Assembly (NCBI GenBank): GCA_963580285.1
Contig: CAUZLF010000737.1
Coordinates: 49,177-113,176 of the forward strand
Length of the DNA: 64,000 nucleotides
Reading direction: 5' to 3'
Source of the DNA: Lucinisca nassula
Lineage: Eukaryota > Mollusca > Bivalvia > Lucinida > Lucinidae
A program made the position numbers and the translations under genes. The notes beneath the pieces were generated by a model that was not told the DNA's origin, made no database searches, and saw nothing but the letters and a program-made list of their open reading frames with translations. Positions within the stretch are counted from its first letter, which is position 1, and the number at the start of each line of letters is the position of its first letter. Of this stretch, positions 46,681 to 58,704 are shown in pieces.

Positions 46681-46724
46681 ACTGAAGAATCCAAATCGGT
46701 CCAGCCAGATTTCGCTAAAAAATT

Positions 46725-46758
46725 ACGGAAATTGCCGATCGGTTTCGGTAATTTCCGT
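46725..46758. repeat. Short hairpin, 14-bp stem
   Basis: ACGGAAATTGCCGA and TCGGTAATTTCCGT are inverted with one mismatch and a six-base loop. Confidence 0.75.
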
Positions 46759-46759
46759 A

Positions 46760-47431
46760 AACATCCTTGGTGATTTGTAATTTTAAAATGTGTTATTAGC
46801 ATCACGAATGACATACCAGTGTTGCTCTTACACTTGTCAACGGATATGAGCACCAGTATCTCGATTATAAACAGCAATTATTGCTCACATCGTTCAGATT
46901 TCATCTACTTTCATTTTCCCAATATCCGGGTCACTCAGAACCTGAAGACCGCTAAAGGGAAACAACCGATGTGGGGCAGTCAAAGACCAGTTCGATGGTC
47001 ACTATATAAACCTTTAAAATATCTCTCTTATTTCATGCATTTAATTTTGCCCAAATTGCTTTGTTTACAAATGGCGACCGATTTTGCAGCCACGTGATCG
47101 GAAAATGACGTCATACGGTTTCCGTTTACACAATACACATTAATGCAGTCAAGGACGTAACAGACACACCTGTTTTATGTCATTGATTTTAATACAGCGT
47201 ATTTCTAAAAAAATCGCTTTGAATGGGTTTAAAAATCTAAAAACATTTCTTTAATCTCTAACCAAAACATGACAGAACGAGAGTCATTGAAAATCTTTCA
47301 TGAACGAAATGAGTTTTAAAGAATATAAATACATATTTCACGATTACAAAAGCCTGAAACAAATCGCTTTGTCTACCAATGATGACCGATATTGAAGCCA
47401 CGTGATCGGCAAATCACGTCGTGTTTTCATT
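46760..47431. repeat. Unclassified diverged repeat, cut by HCR-2
   Basis: The phrase GCCACGTGATCGG..AAATGACGTC occurs at about 47089 and again at about 47398 (AAATCACGTC). The GTAA.ACACAC..TTTATGT.ATTG phrase near 47160 recurs at 56770, just beyond HCR-2, showing HCR-2 inserted into this repeat. No gene seen. Confidence 0.55.
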
Positions 47432-47711
47432 AGCTCGCCTTACGAAAGTAAGGGGGAGCTATTGCCATACCCCCGGGCGTCCGGCGTTGGCGTCAGCGTC
47501 GGCGTCCGCATTTGGTTAAAGTTTACCTGCAAGCTCTTATATGTGATGTTTTACAACTTTATTTTGAATATATAATTAATAATTGCTAAAAAAAAAATAT
47601 TTAACATTATCATTGTACTTCATTTTACAGGTTTTTTGGCTTAAATTGGACTTTTTGAGAAGTTAATATTTTCCTCTGTATTACCTCCCTTACTTCTCTG
47701 TGTTAAAGTTT

Positions 47712-47765
47712 ACCTGCAAGTTGCGCGAGTTCAAATCCCGGGGGAGGAACGTTTTTTTTTTGTTT
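47712..47765 (+). mobile_element. tRNA-SINE fragment (B box only)
   Basis: GCGCGAGTTCAAATCCCGGG contains a B box (GTTCAAATCC), followed by a T run that could end pol III transcription. The A-box half is missing. It lies directly before HCR-1 unit F. Confidence 0.5.
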
Positions 47766-47767
47766 TT

Positions 47768-49921
47768 AGCTCACCGTCACGTAGTGACCAGGTGAGCTTT
47801 TGGGATCACTTTTCGTCCGTCGTCCGTCGTGCGTCCGTGCGTCCGTCCGTGCGTCCGTAAACAATTCTTTAAACGACATCTCCTCCTAAACCACTGATCG
47901 GATTTTGACCAAACTTCACAGGAATGATCCTTAGGTGGTCCCCTTTCAAAGTTGTTCAAATGGTTCCGGTCCGTTGCACATCTAGGTCATAGGAGCCAAA
48001 AACAGATTTTTTTCACCAAAAACTTAAAAAATCTTCTTCTCTGAAACCACAAGGCCCAGGTCTTTGATATTTGGTATGAAGCTTCATCTGGTGGACCCCT
48101 ACCAAGATTGTTCAAATTATAGTGCTGGGGCCAAAAATGCCCCCGCTCCGGGGCCCTTTGGTTTTACATGGGCTTATATAGGGAAAATCTTGAAAAATCT
48201 TCTTCTCTGAAACCGTAAGGCCCAGGTCCTTGATATTTGGTATGAAGCTTCATCTAGTGGACCCCTACCAAGATTGTTCAAATTATAGTGCTGGAGCCAA
48301 AAATGCCCCCGCTCCGGGGCCCTTTGATTTTACATGGGCTTATATAGGGAAAATCTTTAAAAATCTTCTTCTCTGAAACCGCAAGGCCCAGGTCTTTGCT
48401 ATTTGGTATGAAGCTTCATCTAGTGGACCCCTACCAAGATTGTTCAAATTATAGTGCTGGGGCCAAAAATGCCCCCGCTCCAGGGCCCTTTGGTTTTACA
48501 TGGGCTTATATAGGGAAGAGCTTTAAAAATCTTCTTCTCTGAAATCGTAAGGCCCAGGTCTTTGATATTTGGTATGAAGCTTCATCTAGTTGACCCCTAC
48601 CAAGATTGTTCAAATTATAGTGCTGGGGTCAAATATGCCCCCGCTCTGGGGCCCTTTGGTTTTACATGGGCTTATATAGGGAAAATTTTTAAAAATCTTC
48701 TTCTCTGAAACCTTAAGGCCCAGGTCTTTGATATTTTGTATGAAGCTTCATCTAGTGGACCCCTACCAAGATTGTTCAAATTATAGTGCTGGAGCCCAAA
48801 ATGCCCCCGCTCCGAGGCCCTTTGGTTTTACATGGGCTTATATAGGGAAAATCTTTAAAAATCTTCTTCTCTGAAACCGCAAGGCCCAGGTCTTTGATAT
48901 TTGGTATGAAGCTTCATCTAGGGGACCCCTACCAAGATTGTTCAAATTATAGTGCTGGGGTCAAATATGCCCCCGCTCTGGGGCCCTTTGGTTTTACATT
49001 GGCTTATATAGGGAAAATCTTTAAAAAATTTTCTTCTCTGAAACCGTAAGGCCCATGTCTTTGATATTTGGTATAAAGCTTCATCCAACACGGCCATGGT
49101 TCTTCTCCCCCACCCCCCCCCCCCAACACTCCGGGGCCCTTTGGTTTTACATTGGCTTATATAGGGAAAATCTTTAAAAATCTTCTTCTCTGAAACCGCA
49201 AGGCCCAGGTCTTTGCTATTTGGTATGAAGCTTCATCTAGTGGACTCCTACCAAGATTGTTCAAATTATAGTGCTTGGGCTAAAAATGCCACCGCCCCGG
49301 GGCCCTATGGTTTTACATGGACTTATATGGGGAAAATCTTTAAAAATCTTCTTCTCGGAAACCCCAAGGGCCAGGTCTTTGCTATTTGGTATGAAGCTTC
49401 ATCTAGTGGACCCCTACCAAGATTGTTCAAATTATAGTGCTAGGGCCAAAACTGCCCCCAACCTGGGGCCCTTTGGTTTTACATAGACTTATGTAGAGAT
49501 ATTCCTTAAAAATCTTCTTCTGAAACAGCAAGGCCATGGTCTTTGATATTTGGTGTGAAGCTTCCTCTAGTGGACCTCTATCAAGATGGTTTAAATTATA
49601 GCCCTGAGGCCAAAAATGCCCCCGCCCTGGAGCCATTTGGTTTTATATAGGCTTATGTAGGGAATATCTTTAATAAAAATCTTCTTCTCTGAAACCGCAA
49701 GGCCCAGGTCTTTGATATTTGGTATGTAGCATATCTAGTGGACCTTTGCCAAGATTGTTCAAATTATAGCCTTTGTTGATATTTGGTATGAAGCTTCACC
49801 TTTTTAGACGTCTCTGAACATTATGCACATTATAGCCCTAGGGTTAATAATGGCCCTCCCCGGGTCCCACTTGTTACTCTATGGATCAGGTGAGCGATCC
49901 AGGGCCATCATGGCCCTCTTG
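47768..49921 (+). mobile_element. HCR-1 unit F (inverted relative to the first array)
   Basis: Complete unit: 5' palindrome AGCTCACC..GGTGAGCT (47768-47798), GTCCGTCGTCCGTCGTGCG microsatellite, conserved arm to ~48000, about ten cores, and an end hairpin with CTCTTGT. One core near 49100 carries a C-rich insertion (CCCCCACCCCCCCCCC). Confidence 0.8.
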
Positions 49922-49923
49922 TT

Positions 49924-52662
49924 AGCTCACCGTCACGTAGTGACGAGGTGAGCTTTTGGGATCACTTTTTGTCCGTCGTCCGTCGTGCGTGCGTCCGTCC
50001 GTGCGTGCGTCCGTCCGTGCGTGCGTCCGTGCGTGCGTGCGTAAACAATTTCTTTAAACGACATCTCCTCCTAAACCACTGATCGGATTTTGACCAAACT
50101 TCACAGGAATGATCCTTAGGTGGTCCCCTTTCAAAGTTGTTCAAATGGTTCCGGTCCGTTGCACATCTAGGTCACAGGAGCCAAAAATAGATTTTTTTCA
50201 CCAAAAACTAAAAAATCTTCTTCTCTGAAACCACAGGGCCCAGGTCTTTGATATTTGGTATGAAGCTTCATCTAGTGGACCCCTACCAAGATTTTTCAAA
50301 TTATAGTGCTGGGGCCAAAAATGCCCCCGCCCTGGGGCACTTTGGTTTTACATAGGCTTATATAGGGAAAATCTTTAAAAATCTTCTTCTCTGAAACCAC
50401 AAGGCCCAGGTCTTTGATATTTGGTATGAAGCTTCATCTAGTGGACCCCTACCAAGATTGTTCAAATTATAATGCTGGGGCCAAAAATGCCCCCGCCCTG
50501 GGGCCCTTTGGTTTTACATAGGCTTATATAGGGAAAATCTTTAAAAATCTTCTTCTCTGAAACCACAAGGCCAGGTCTTTGATATTTGGTATGAAGCTTC
50601 ATCTAGTGGACCCCTACCAAGATTGTTCAAATTATAGTGCTGGGGCCAAAAATGCCCCCGCCACCGGGCCCTTTGGTTTTACATAGGCTTACATAGGGAA
50701 AATCTTTAAAAATCTTCTTCTCTGAAACCACAAGGCCCAGGTCTTTGATATTTGGTATGAAGCTTCATCTAGTGGACCCCTACCAAGATTGTTCAAATTA
50801 TAGTGCTCGGGCTAAAAATGCCCCCGCCCCGGGGCCCTTTGGTTTTACATAGGCTTATATAAGGAAAATCTTTATAAAAATTTTCTTTTCTGAAACCACA
50901 AGGCCCAGGACTTTGATATTTGGTATGAAGTTTCATCTAGTGGACCCCTACCAAGATTGTTCAAATTTTATTGCGGGGACAAAAAATGCCCCCGCCAAGG
51001 GGCCCTTTGGTTTTACATTGGCTTATATAGGGAAAATCTTTAAAAATCTTCTTCTCTGAAACCACAAGGCCCAGGTCTTTGATATTTGGTATGAAGCTTC
51101 ATCTAGTGGACCCCTACCAAGATTGTTCAAATTATAGTGCTGGGGCCAAAAATGCCCCCGCCCTGGGGCCCTTTGGTTTTACATAGGCTTATATAGGGAA
51201 AATCTTTAAAAATCTTCTTCTCTGAAACCACAAGGCCCAGGTCTTTGATATTTGGTATGAAGCTTCATCTAGTGGACCCCTACCAAGATTGTACAAATTA
51301 TAGTGCTGGGACAAAAAATGCCCCCGCCACTGGGCCCTTTGGTTTTACATTGGCTTATATAGGGAAAATCTTTCAAAATCTTCTACTCTGAAACCACAAA
51401 GCCCAGGTCTTTGATATTTGGTATGAAGCTTCATCTAGTGGACCCCTACCAAGATTGTTCAAATTATAGTGCTGGGGCAAAAAATGCCCCCGTACTGGGG
51501 CCCTTTGGTTTTACATAGGCTTATATAGGCAAAATCTTTAAAAATCTTCTTCTCTGAAACCGCAAGGCCCAGGACTTTGATATTTAGAATGAAGCTTCAT
51601 CTAATGGACCCCTACCAAGATTGTTCAAATTATAGCCCTTGGGCTAAAAATGCCCCCGCCCCAGGGCCCTTTGGTTTTACGTAGACTTATATAGGGAAAA
51701 TCTTTAAAAATCTTCTTCTCTGAAACCACAAAGCCTAGGTCTTTTATATTTGGTATGAAGCTTCATCTAAAGGACCCCTAACAAGATTATTCAAATTATA
51801 GTGCTGAGGCCAAAAATGTCCCCGCCCCGGGGCCCTTTGGTTTTACATAGGCTTATATAGGGAAAATCTTTAAAAATCTTCTTCTCTGAAACCGCAAGGC
51901 CCAGGACTTTGATATTTGGTATGAAGCTTCATCTAGTTGACCTCTACCAAGATTGTTCAAATTATAGTGCTGGGGCAAAAAATGTCCCCGCCCCGGGGCC
52001 CTTTGGTTTTACATAGGCTTATATAGGAAAAATCTTTAAAAATCTTCTTCTCTGAAACCGCAAGGCCCAGGACTTTGATATTTGGTACGAAGCTTCATCT
52101 AGTGGACACCTACCAAGATTGTTCAAATTATCAAATTATAGCCCTTGGGCCAAAAATGCCCCTGCTCCGGGGCCTTTTGGTTTTACATAGACTTATATAG
52201 GGAAAATCTTTAAAAATCTTCTTCCCTGAAACCACAAGGCCCAGGACTTTGAAATTTGGTATAGAGCTTCATCTAATGGACCTCTACCAAGATTGTTCAA
52301 ATTATAGCCCTGGGGCCACAAATGCCCCCACCCCGGGGCCCGTTGGTTTTACATAGATTTATATAGCCCCAGGGCCATTTGGTTTTGCATAGGCTTATGT
52401 AGGGAATATCTTTAAAAAAAAGCTTCTTCTCTGAAATCGCAAGGCCCAGGTCTTTGATATTTGATGTGTAGCTTCATCTAGTGGACCTTTGCCAAGATTG
52501 TTCAAATTATAGCCTTTGTTGATGTTTGGTATGAAGCTTCACCTTTAAGACCTACCTCAACATTATGCACATAAAAGCCCTGGGGCCAATAATGGCCCTC
52601 TCTGGGGCCCACTTGATACACTATGGATCAGGTGAGCGATCCAGGGCCATCATGGCCCTCTT
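49924..52662 (+). mobile_element. HCR-1 unit G
   Basis: Complete 5' palindrome and a long GTCC/GTGCG microsatellite (49970-50045), then about 14 cores. Cores near 52330-52420 are broken and rejoined. It ends at 52662 and continues into unit H without a palindrome. Confidence 0.8.
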
Positions 52663-54271
52663 GTGTTTTATATTAGGATCACTTTTTGTCTGTCATCCGT
52701 GCGTAAACAATTTCTTCAAATGACATCTCCTCCTAAACCACTGTTCGGATTTTGACCAAACTTCACAGGAATGATCCTTAGGTGGACCCCTTTCAAAGTT
52801 GTTCAAATGGTTCTGGTCTGCTGCACATCAAGGTCACAGGGGCCAAAAATAGATTTTTTTAATGAAAACTTAAAAAAATCTTCTTCTCTTAAACCACAAG
52901 GCCCAGGTCTTTGATATTTGGTATGAAGCTTCATCTAGTGGACCCTACCAAGGTTGTTCAAATTATAGTGCTGGGGCCAAAAATGCCCCCGCCCCGGGGC
53001 CCTTTGGTTTTACCTAGGATTATATAGGGAAAATCTTTAAAAATCTTCTCCTCTGAAACCGCAAGGCCCAAGTCTTTGGTATGAAGCTTCATCTAGTGAA
53101 CTTCTACCAAGATTGTTCAAATTATAGTGCTGGGGCCAAAAATGCCCCCGCCCCGGGGTCCTTTGGTTTTACATAGGATTATACAGGGAAAATCTTTAAA
53201 AATCTTCTTCTCTGAAACCACAAGGCCCAGGTCTTTGATATTTGGTATGAAGCTTAATCTAGAGGACCCCTACCAAGATTGTTCAAATTATAATGCTGGG
53301 GCCAAAAATGCCTCCGCTCCGAGGCCCTTTGGTTTTACATAGGCTTATATAGGGAAAAAACTTTAAAAATCTTCTTCTCTGAAACCACAAGGCCCAGGTC
53401 TTTGATATTTGGTATGAAACTTCATCTTGTGGACCTCTACCAAGATTGTTCAAATTATAGCCCTGAGACAAAAAATGCCCCCCGCCGCGGGGGCCCTTTG
53501 GTTTTACATAGACTTATATAGGGAAAATCTTTAAAAAAATCTTCTGTGAAACCACAAGATCTTTGATATTTGGTGTGAAATTTCATCTGGTGGACCACTA
53601 TCAAGATTGTTCAAAATTATAGCCCTGGGGCCAAAAATGACCCTGCCCCGAGACCCTTTGGTTTTACATAGCCTTATGTAGGGAAATCTTTTAAAATCTT
53701 CTTCTCTGAAACTGCAAGGCCCATGTCTTTGATATTTGGTATGGAGCTTCAGCTAGTGGACCTCTACCAAAATTGTTCAATTATAGCCCTCGGCCCACAA
53801 ATGCCCCCCTGCCCCGGACCCTTTGGTTTTAAATAGACTTATATAGAGATAATCTTTGAAAATCTTCTTCTCTGAAACAGCAAGGCCCATGTCTTTGATA
53901 TTTGTTGTGAACCTTCATCTAGTGGACCGCTATCAAGATTGTTTAAATTATAGTCCTGAGGCCAAAAAAGCCCCCGCCCCAGGGCCATTTGCTTTTACAT
54001 AGGCTTATGTAGGGCATATCTTTAAAAAAATCTTCTTCTCTGAAACCGCAAGGCCCAGGTCTTTGGTATTTGGTGTGTAGCTTCATCTAGTGGACCTTTG
54101 CCAAGATTGTTCACATTATAGCCTTTGTTGATATTTGGTATGAAGCTTCACCTTTTTAGACCTCCCTTACATTATGCACATTATAGCTCTGGGGTCAATA
54201 ATGGCCCTCCTCGGGGCCCACTTGTTACTCTATGGATCAGGTGAGCGATCCAGGGCCATCATGGCCCTCTT
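52663..54271 (+). mobile_element. HCR-1 unit H
   Basis: Starts with GTGTTTTATATTAGGATCAC, the exact inverse of the B/C and C/D junctions in the first array (unit A/B has a variant of it), then the arm and about eight more diverged cores. Confidence 0.75.
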
Positions 54272-55537
54272 GTGTTTTATATTAGGATCACTTTTTGTCT
54301 GTCATCCGTGCGTAAACAATTTCTTCAAACGACATCTCCTCCTAAGCTAATGATTGGATTTTGACCAAACTTCACAGGAATGATCCTTAGGTGGTCCCCT
54401 TTCAAAGTTGTTCAAATGGTTCTGGTCCGTTGCACATATAGGTCACAGGAGCCAAAAACAGATTTTTTCGCCAAAAATTTAAAAAATCTTCTTCTCTGAA
54501 ACCATAAGGCCTAGGTCTTTGATATTTGGTATGAGGCTTCATCAAGTGGACCCCTACCAACATTGTTCAAATTATAGTGCTGGGGCCAAAATTGCCCCCG
54601 CCCCGGGGCCCTTTGGTTTTACATGGGCTTATATAGGGAAAATCTTCAAAAATCTTCTTCTCTGAAACCACAAGGCCCAGGTCTTTGCTATTTGGTATGA
54701 AGCTTCATCTAGTGGACCCCTACCAAGATTGTTCAAATTATAGTGCTGGGGCCAAAAATGCCCCCGCCCCGGGGCCCTTTGGTTATACATAGGCTTATGT
54801 AGGGAAAATCTTGAAAAATCTTCTTCTCTGAAACTGCAAGGCCCAGGTCTTTGATATTTGGTATGAAGCTTCATCTTGTGGACCTCTACCAAGATTGTTC
54901 AAATTATAGCCCTGGGGCCAAAAATGCCCCCCTCCTGAGCCCTTTGGTTTTACATAGACTTATATAGGTAAATTCTTGAAAAATCTTCTTCTCTGAAACC
55001 ACAAGGCCTAGGTCTTTGATATTTGGTATGAAGCTTCATCTAATGGACCTCTACCGAGATTAGTTAAATTATAGCCTTGAGGCCAAAAATGCCCCCGCCT
55101 CGGGGCCCTTTTGTTTTACATAGACGTATATAGGGAAAATCTTTAAAAAATTTCTTTTGTGAAACCACAAGGTCTAGGTCTTTGATATTTGGTGTGAAAT
55201 GTCATCTAGGGGACCTCTATCAAGATTGTTCAATTTATAGCCCTTGGGCCAAAAATGCCCCAGCTCGAGACCCTTTGGTTTTACATAGACTTATATAGGA
55301 TAATCTTTAAAAATCTTCTTCTCTGAAATTGCAAGGCCCATGTCTTTGATATTTGGTATGGAGCTTCATCTAGTGAACAATTATAGCCTTTTTTGATATT
55401 TGGTATGAAGCTTCACCTTTTAAGACCTCCCTCAACATTATGCACATTATAACCTTGGGGTCAATAATGGCCCTTCCCAGGGCCCCCTTGTTACTCTATG
55501 GATCAGGTGAGCGATCCAGGGCCATCATGGCCCTCTT
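54272..55537 (+). mobile_element. HCR-1 unit I
   Basis: Same palindrome-less start as unit H. About five or six cores, the last one deleted in the middle near 55375. Ends with the usual hairpin and CTCTTGT, then a T/C-rich stretch where HCR-2 resumes. Confidence 0.75.
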
Positions 55538-55559
55538 GTTTTTTTCTTTTCTTTTTTCT

Positions 55560-56440
55560 TCTTTTCTTTTTTTTTTTTTTCTTTTTAAAAACATAGCGGG
55601 GTCTGGGGCTCAAGGTCAAGGTCATTGTGGCTATTTTTAGAAAAACATTGTCATCGCTCTAGCGCCTTCATTTATTGATGGATTTTAATATAACTTCACC
55701 CAAATGTTGGGTATAATGATATCTCGAGTGACTTTGACTTTCAGGGTCCGGGGCCTAAGGTCAAGGTCCCTACTTTCAGGGTCACGGGGTCAAGGTCACT
55801 GTGGCTATTTTTAGAAAAAACATTATCATCGTTCTTGCAGCTTAATTTATTGATGGATTTTAATATAACTTCACACAAATGTTGGGTATGATGATATCGC
55901 TAGCAAGTTTGACTTTCAGGTCCTGGGGCTGAAGTTCAAGGTCACTGTGGCTATTTTTAGAAAAAACTTTGTGATCGCTCTAGTGCCTACATTTATGGAT
56001 GGATTTTAATATAACTTCACAAAAATGTTGGGAATGCTGATATCTTGAGCGAGTTCGACTTTCAGGGTCTGGGGCTGAAGGTCAAGGTCACTGTGGCTAT
56101 TTTTAGAAAAACTTTGTCATCGCTCTTGCGCCTTCATTTTTGATGGATTTTAATATACCTTGACACAAATGTTTGGTATGATGATATCTTGAGTGACTTT
56201 GACTTTCCGGGTCAGGGGCTGAAGGTCAAGGTCACTGTGGCTATTTTTTAGAAAAACTTGATCATTGCTCTAGTGTCCAGATTTATTGATGGATTTTAAG
56301 ATAACTTCTTACAAATGTTGGGTATGAAGTGCAACTTTCAGGGTCTGGGGCTCAAAGTCAAGGTCACTGTGGCTATTTTTAGAAAAACTTTGTCATCACT
56401 CATAAGTACCTACATTTATTGATGGATATAATGTTATTTT
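55560..56440 (+). repeat. HCR-2 core repeats
   Basis: About six or seven copies of a ~140-175 bp unit with CTGTGGCTATTTTTAGAAAA, GATGGATTTTAATATAACTT and one or two TCAAGGTCA sites each. Length variation between copies is high. Confidence 0.75.
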
Positions 56441-56750
56441 ACACAAATGCTAGGCTAGGCTTTTTTTAATTTGTCTTGCTCCAGGGGATTTGTATCGTCT
56501 GTGATGCCTTGTTATTACTTGGTAGTTTGTAGATTTTTTTTTACCAAATATAGATTTCTTTTTCATTTTTTTTTTTTTTTTTTGCAGTGGAAAGGCTTGA
56601 AAACAGGATGATTAGGGGTACATTTTAGTTCTCTTTCATTTGCTGCAGTCTATTGGGCTGTTTTACAGAAGAAATTTTTTTTTGATAACTTGCCCTCATC
56701 CATCTTAGGCCCCCAAAGGCGAGCTATGTTGTCTTCTGACAACTCTTGTT

Positions 56751-58704
56751 TTAATTCATTCAAGGGCGTAATACACACGTGGTTTATGTTATTGGTTTCA
56801 AAGGAGCGCATTTCTTAAATACAAATATCGTTTAGAATGGGTGATATAAGGCATTTTCCCTCGAAGGCATAACACTCAATGTTCAGACATGACAGGTGTG
56901 TATTGAAAATTGCGGCCTGTGAAAAAAAAAAAGAACAAAAAAAAAAATTTATATTCAAATACCGGTTCTACAGTAAACCATAAATTAATGACTTTGGTAA
57001 ACAAACTAGCGTATGTCCTGCATTGATTGACCTAAGTTTCTCACCTTGCCAGCTTGTCGATAATGCCTGAGGCCAGTGTTCACGGTTTAATAATTTTGAC
57101 ACAAGGGTCAAATTTCGCTGCGATAAGATCAAAGAACCCAACGTGGACTTGTCCATTTTTCACCTAGTTAGATAATGAACCGGTCTAACACCTTGTGCTG
57201 TAGGCGTATTTTGTGTAAATGCTTGGATTATCAGTGGCAAACGGTCAGCTTGTTATTACAACATAATGATTTAGCGAAAAGTTTCGAACCGATTTTTTTA
57301 AAATGTTATATAGGCTATGAGCTAGCATACAGCTACCCTGCACCGTTCCAGGGAGTTTTGTAGACATATATTTTATGAAAGTACATACCCTAAGGTACAA
57401 AATGCAAGATGTTAGCACTCTGGCCATTGGGGCTTTATCAAATGACAGCCTGCAGAATACGTTACCATACAGTAATTTAAACAAATCACCATGCTTAACA
57501 AAAACCGAATTCCATGCATTTCGAACAATTACTTGAGGCTGGTCTGTAGTAAAGTGTCAAGAAAAGGTATTTGTCATTTCAAATTTGTAAATTTGAAGAT
57601 AGCTGGAGTATCGGTGCCTCCATTATTGATTTGGTTACGTAAATTACACCTTAAATTTGACGGTTTCACCTTATTCCAACACCAATAAGCTTAAGCCATG
57701 GAATGGAAGTTCACCACCATTGTTCATATGCACAACCAAACTGCCACATATTACCTTTAAAATGGTACTAGTTTTGTCTTCCTATCTCTTCATTTACTCT
57801 CACCAGGTGATATATTGCAAGCCTACCCCCTTTTTCAGTTGTTGCTGTTATTGAAGGTACTTTGTTCTGAAAAGTTTTGAATGATCTCTAACTGTATGAT
57901 TGTTTTATATTTCTGATGTAATAGTTTAATTGATTATAAAGTTTAAAACAGGGTGTCAGAAGACAAACTATAGTTTACAATAACATGGTAACATACATTA
58001 CGTACAAAATGGTAACATGATACTGTTCAGCAAATGCCAACCTACCAATTGATGTTTTTATCATCAGTGCATGAATTATTCGCAGTTACCAAAGCGGTAA
58101 CAAAAATGATTGTGTACTTTCGCCATTGGGGCTTTATCAAATGAAAAATACACTCCATTTACAACTGAAATTCATGTCGAGCAGAGCAGTTGACTAGAAC
58201 AGGCACTGTTCTTGTTTGTTTTGACGAGGTTTTGTTTCCAAGGCAACACATTTTAGGTCACTATGGTGACATTGCTTTACTATGGAGAACTTCAATCCAG
58301 TATTGAGATGGAATGACATTCAAAGCTATACCCCCTACAGAAACATACAGCTTTGGTATGTCGCGCTGTCAGCTGCGACCACTTTAGCTTGACAGGCTTT
58401 GGCCCTTCTTAGTGAATAAGCAATATAGTCAGTTTCAGCTCTGCAAAGAAGTATTCTAAAGCATTTGATTGGGCAGGCTAAGAACTTCTGCGCAGATAAA
58501 CTGTATACGATAATGACCTGACGAGTTAGGGAAATAATAGTTTTGAAAGACATGAATCTGCATTATATCATACGAGTATAATTTTAGACTGGCTTCTACC
58601 AACTCGTAGGCGGTACTGATTCTTGCTAGGCTAGTTAGAAATGTATAATCTTTCACAAAACTTACTTTTTGTCCTGTGACATATAAATATTTGAAATCTT
58701 CTCA
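56751..58704. other. Low-copy AT-rich region between HCR-2 and the transposase gene
   Basis: No gene recognised; open frames of up to 79 codons overlap on both strands. A 23-bp direct repeat (GCCATTGGGGCTTTATCAAA..) occurs at 57423-57445 and 58122-58144. The 3' terminus of the transposon carrying the gene at 58705 should lie here, but I cannot place it. Confidence 0.4.

Larger units (their letters stand above)
47432..56750 (+). mobile_element. HCR-2 element, split by four HCR-1 units
   Basis: 5' hairpin AGCTCGCCTTAC-GAAA-GTAAGGGGGAGCT (47432-47460), then a GGCGTCAGCGTCGGCGTCC tract. Its own ~150-170 bp cores are at 55560-56440. It ends with the hairpin GTTGTC-TTCT-GACAAC and TCTTGTT at 56750. 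HCR-1 units F to I occupy 47768-55537. The outer flanks share sequence (near 47160 and 56770), which supports one inserted element. Confidence 0.65.
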
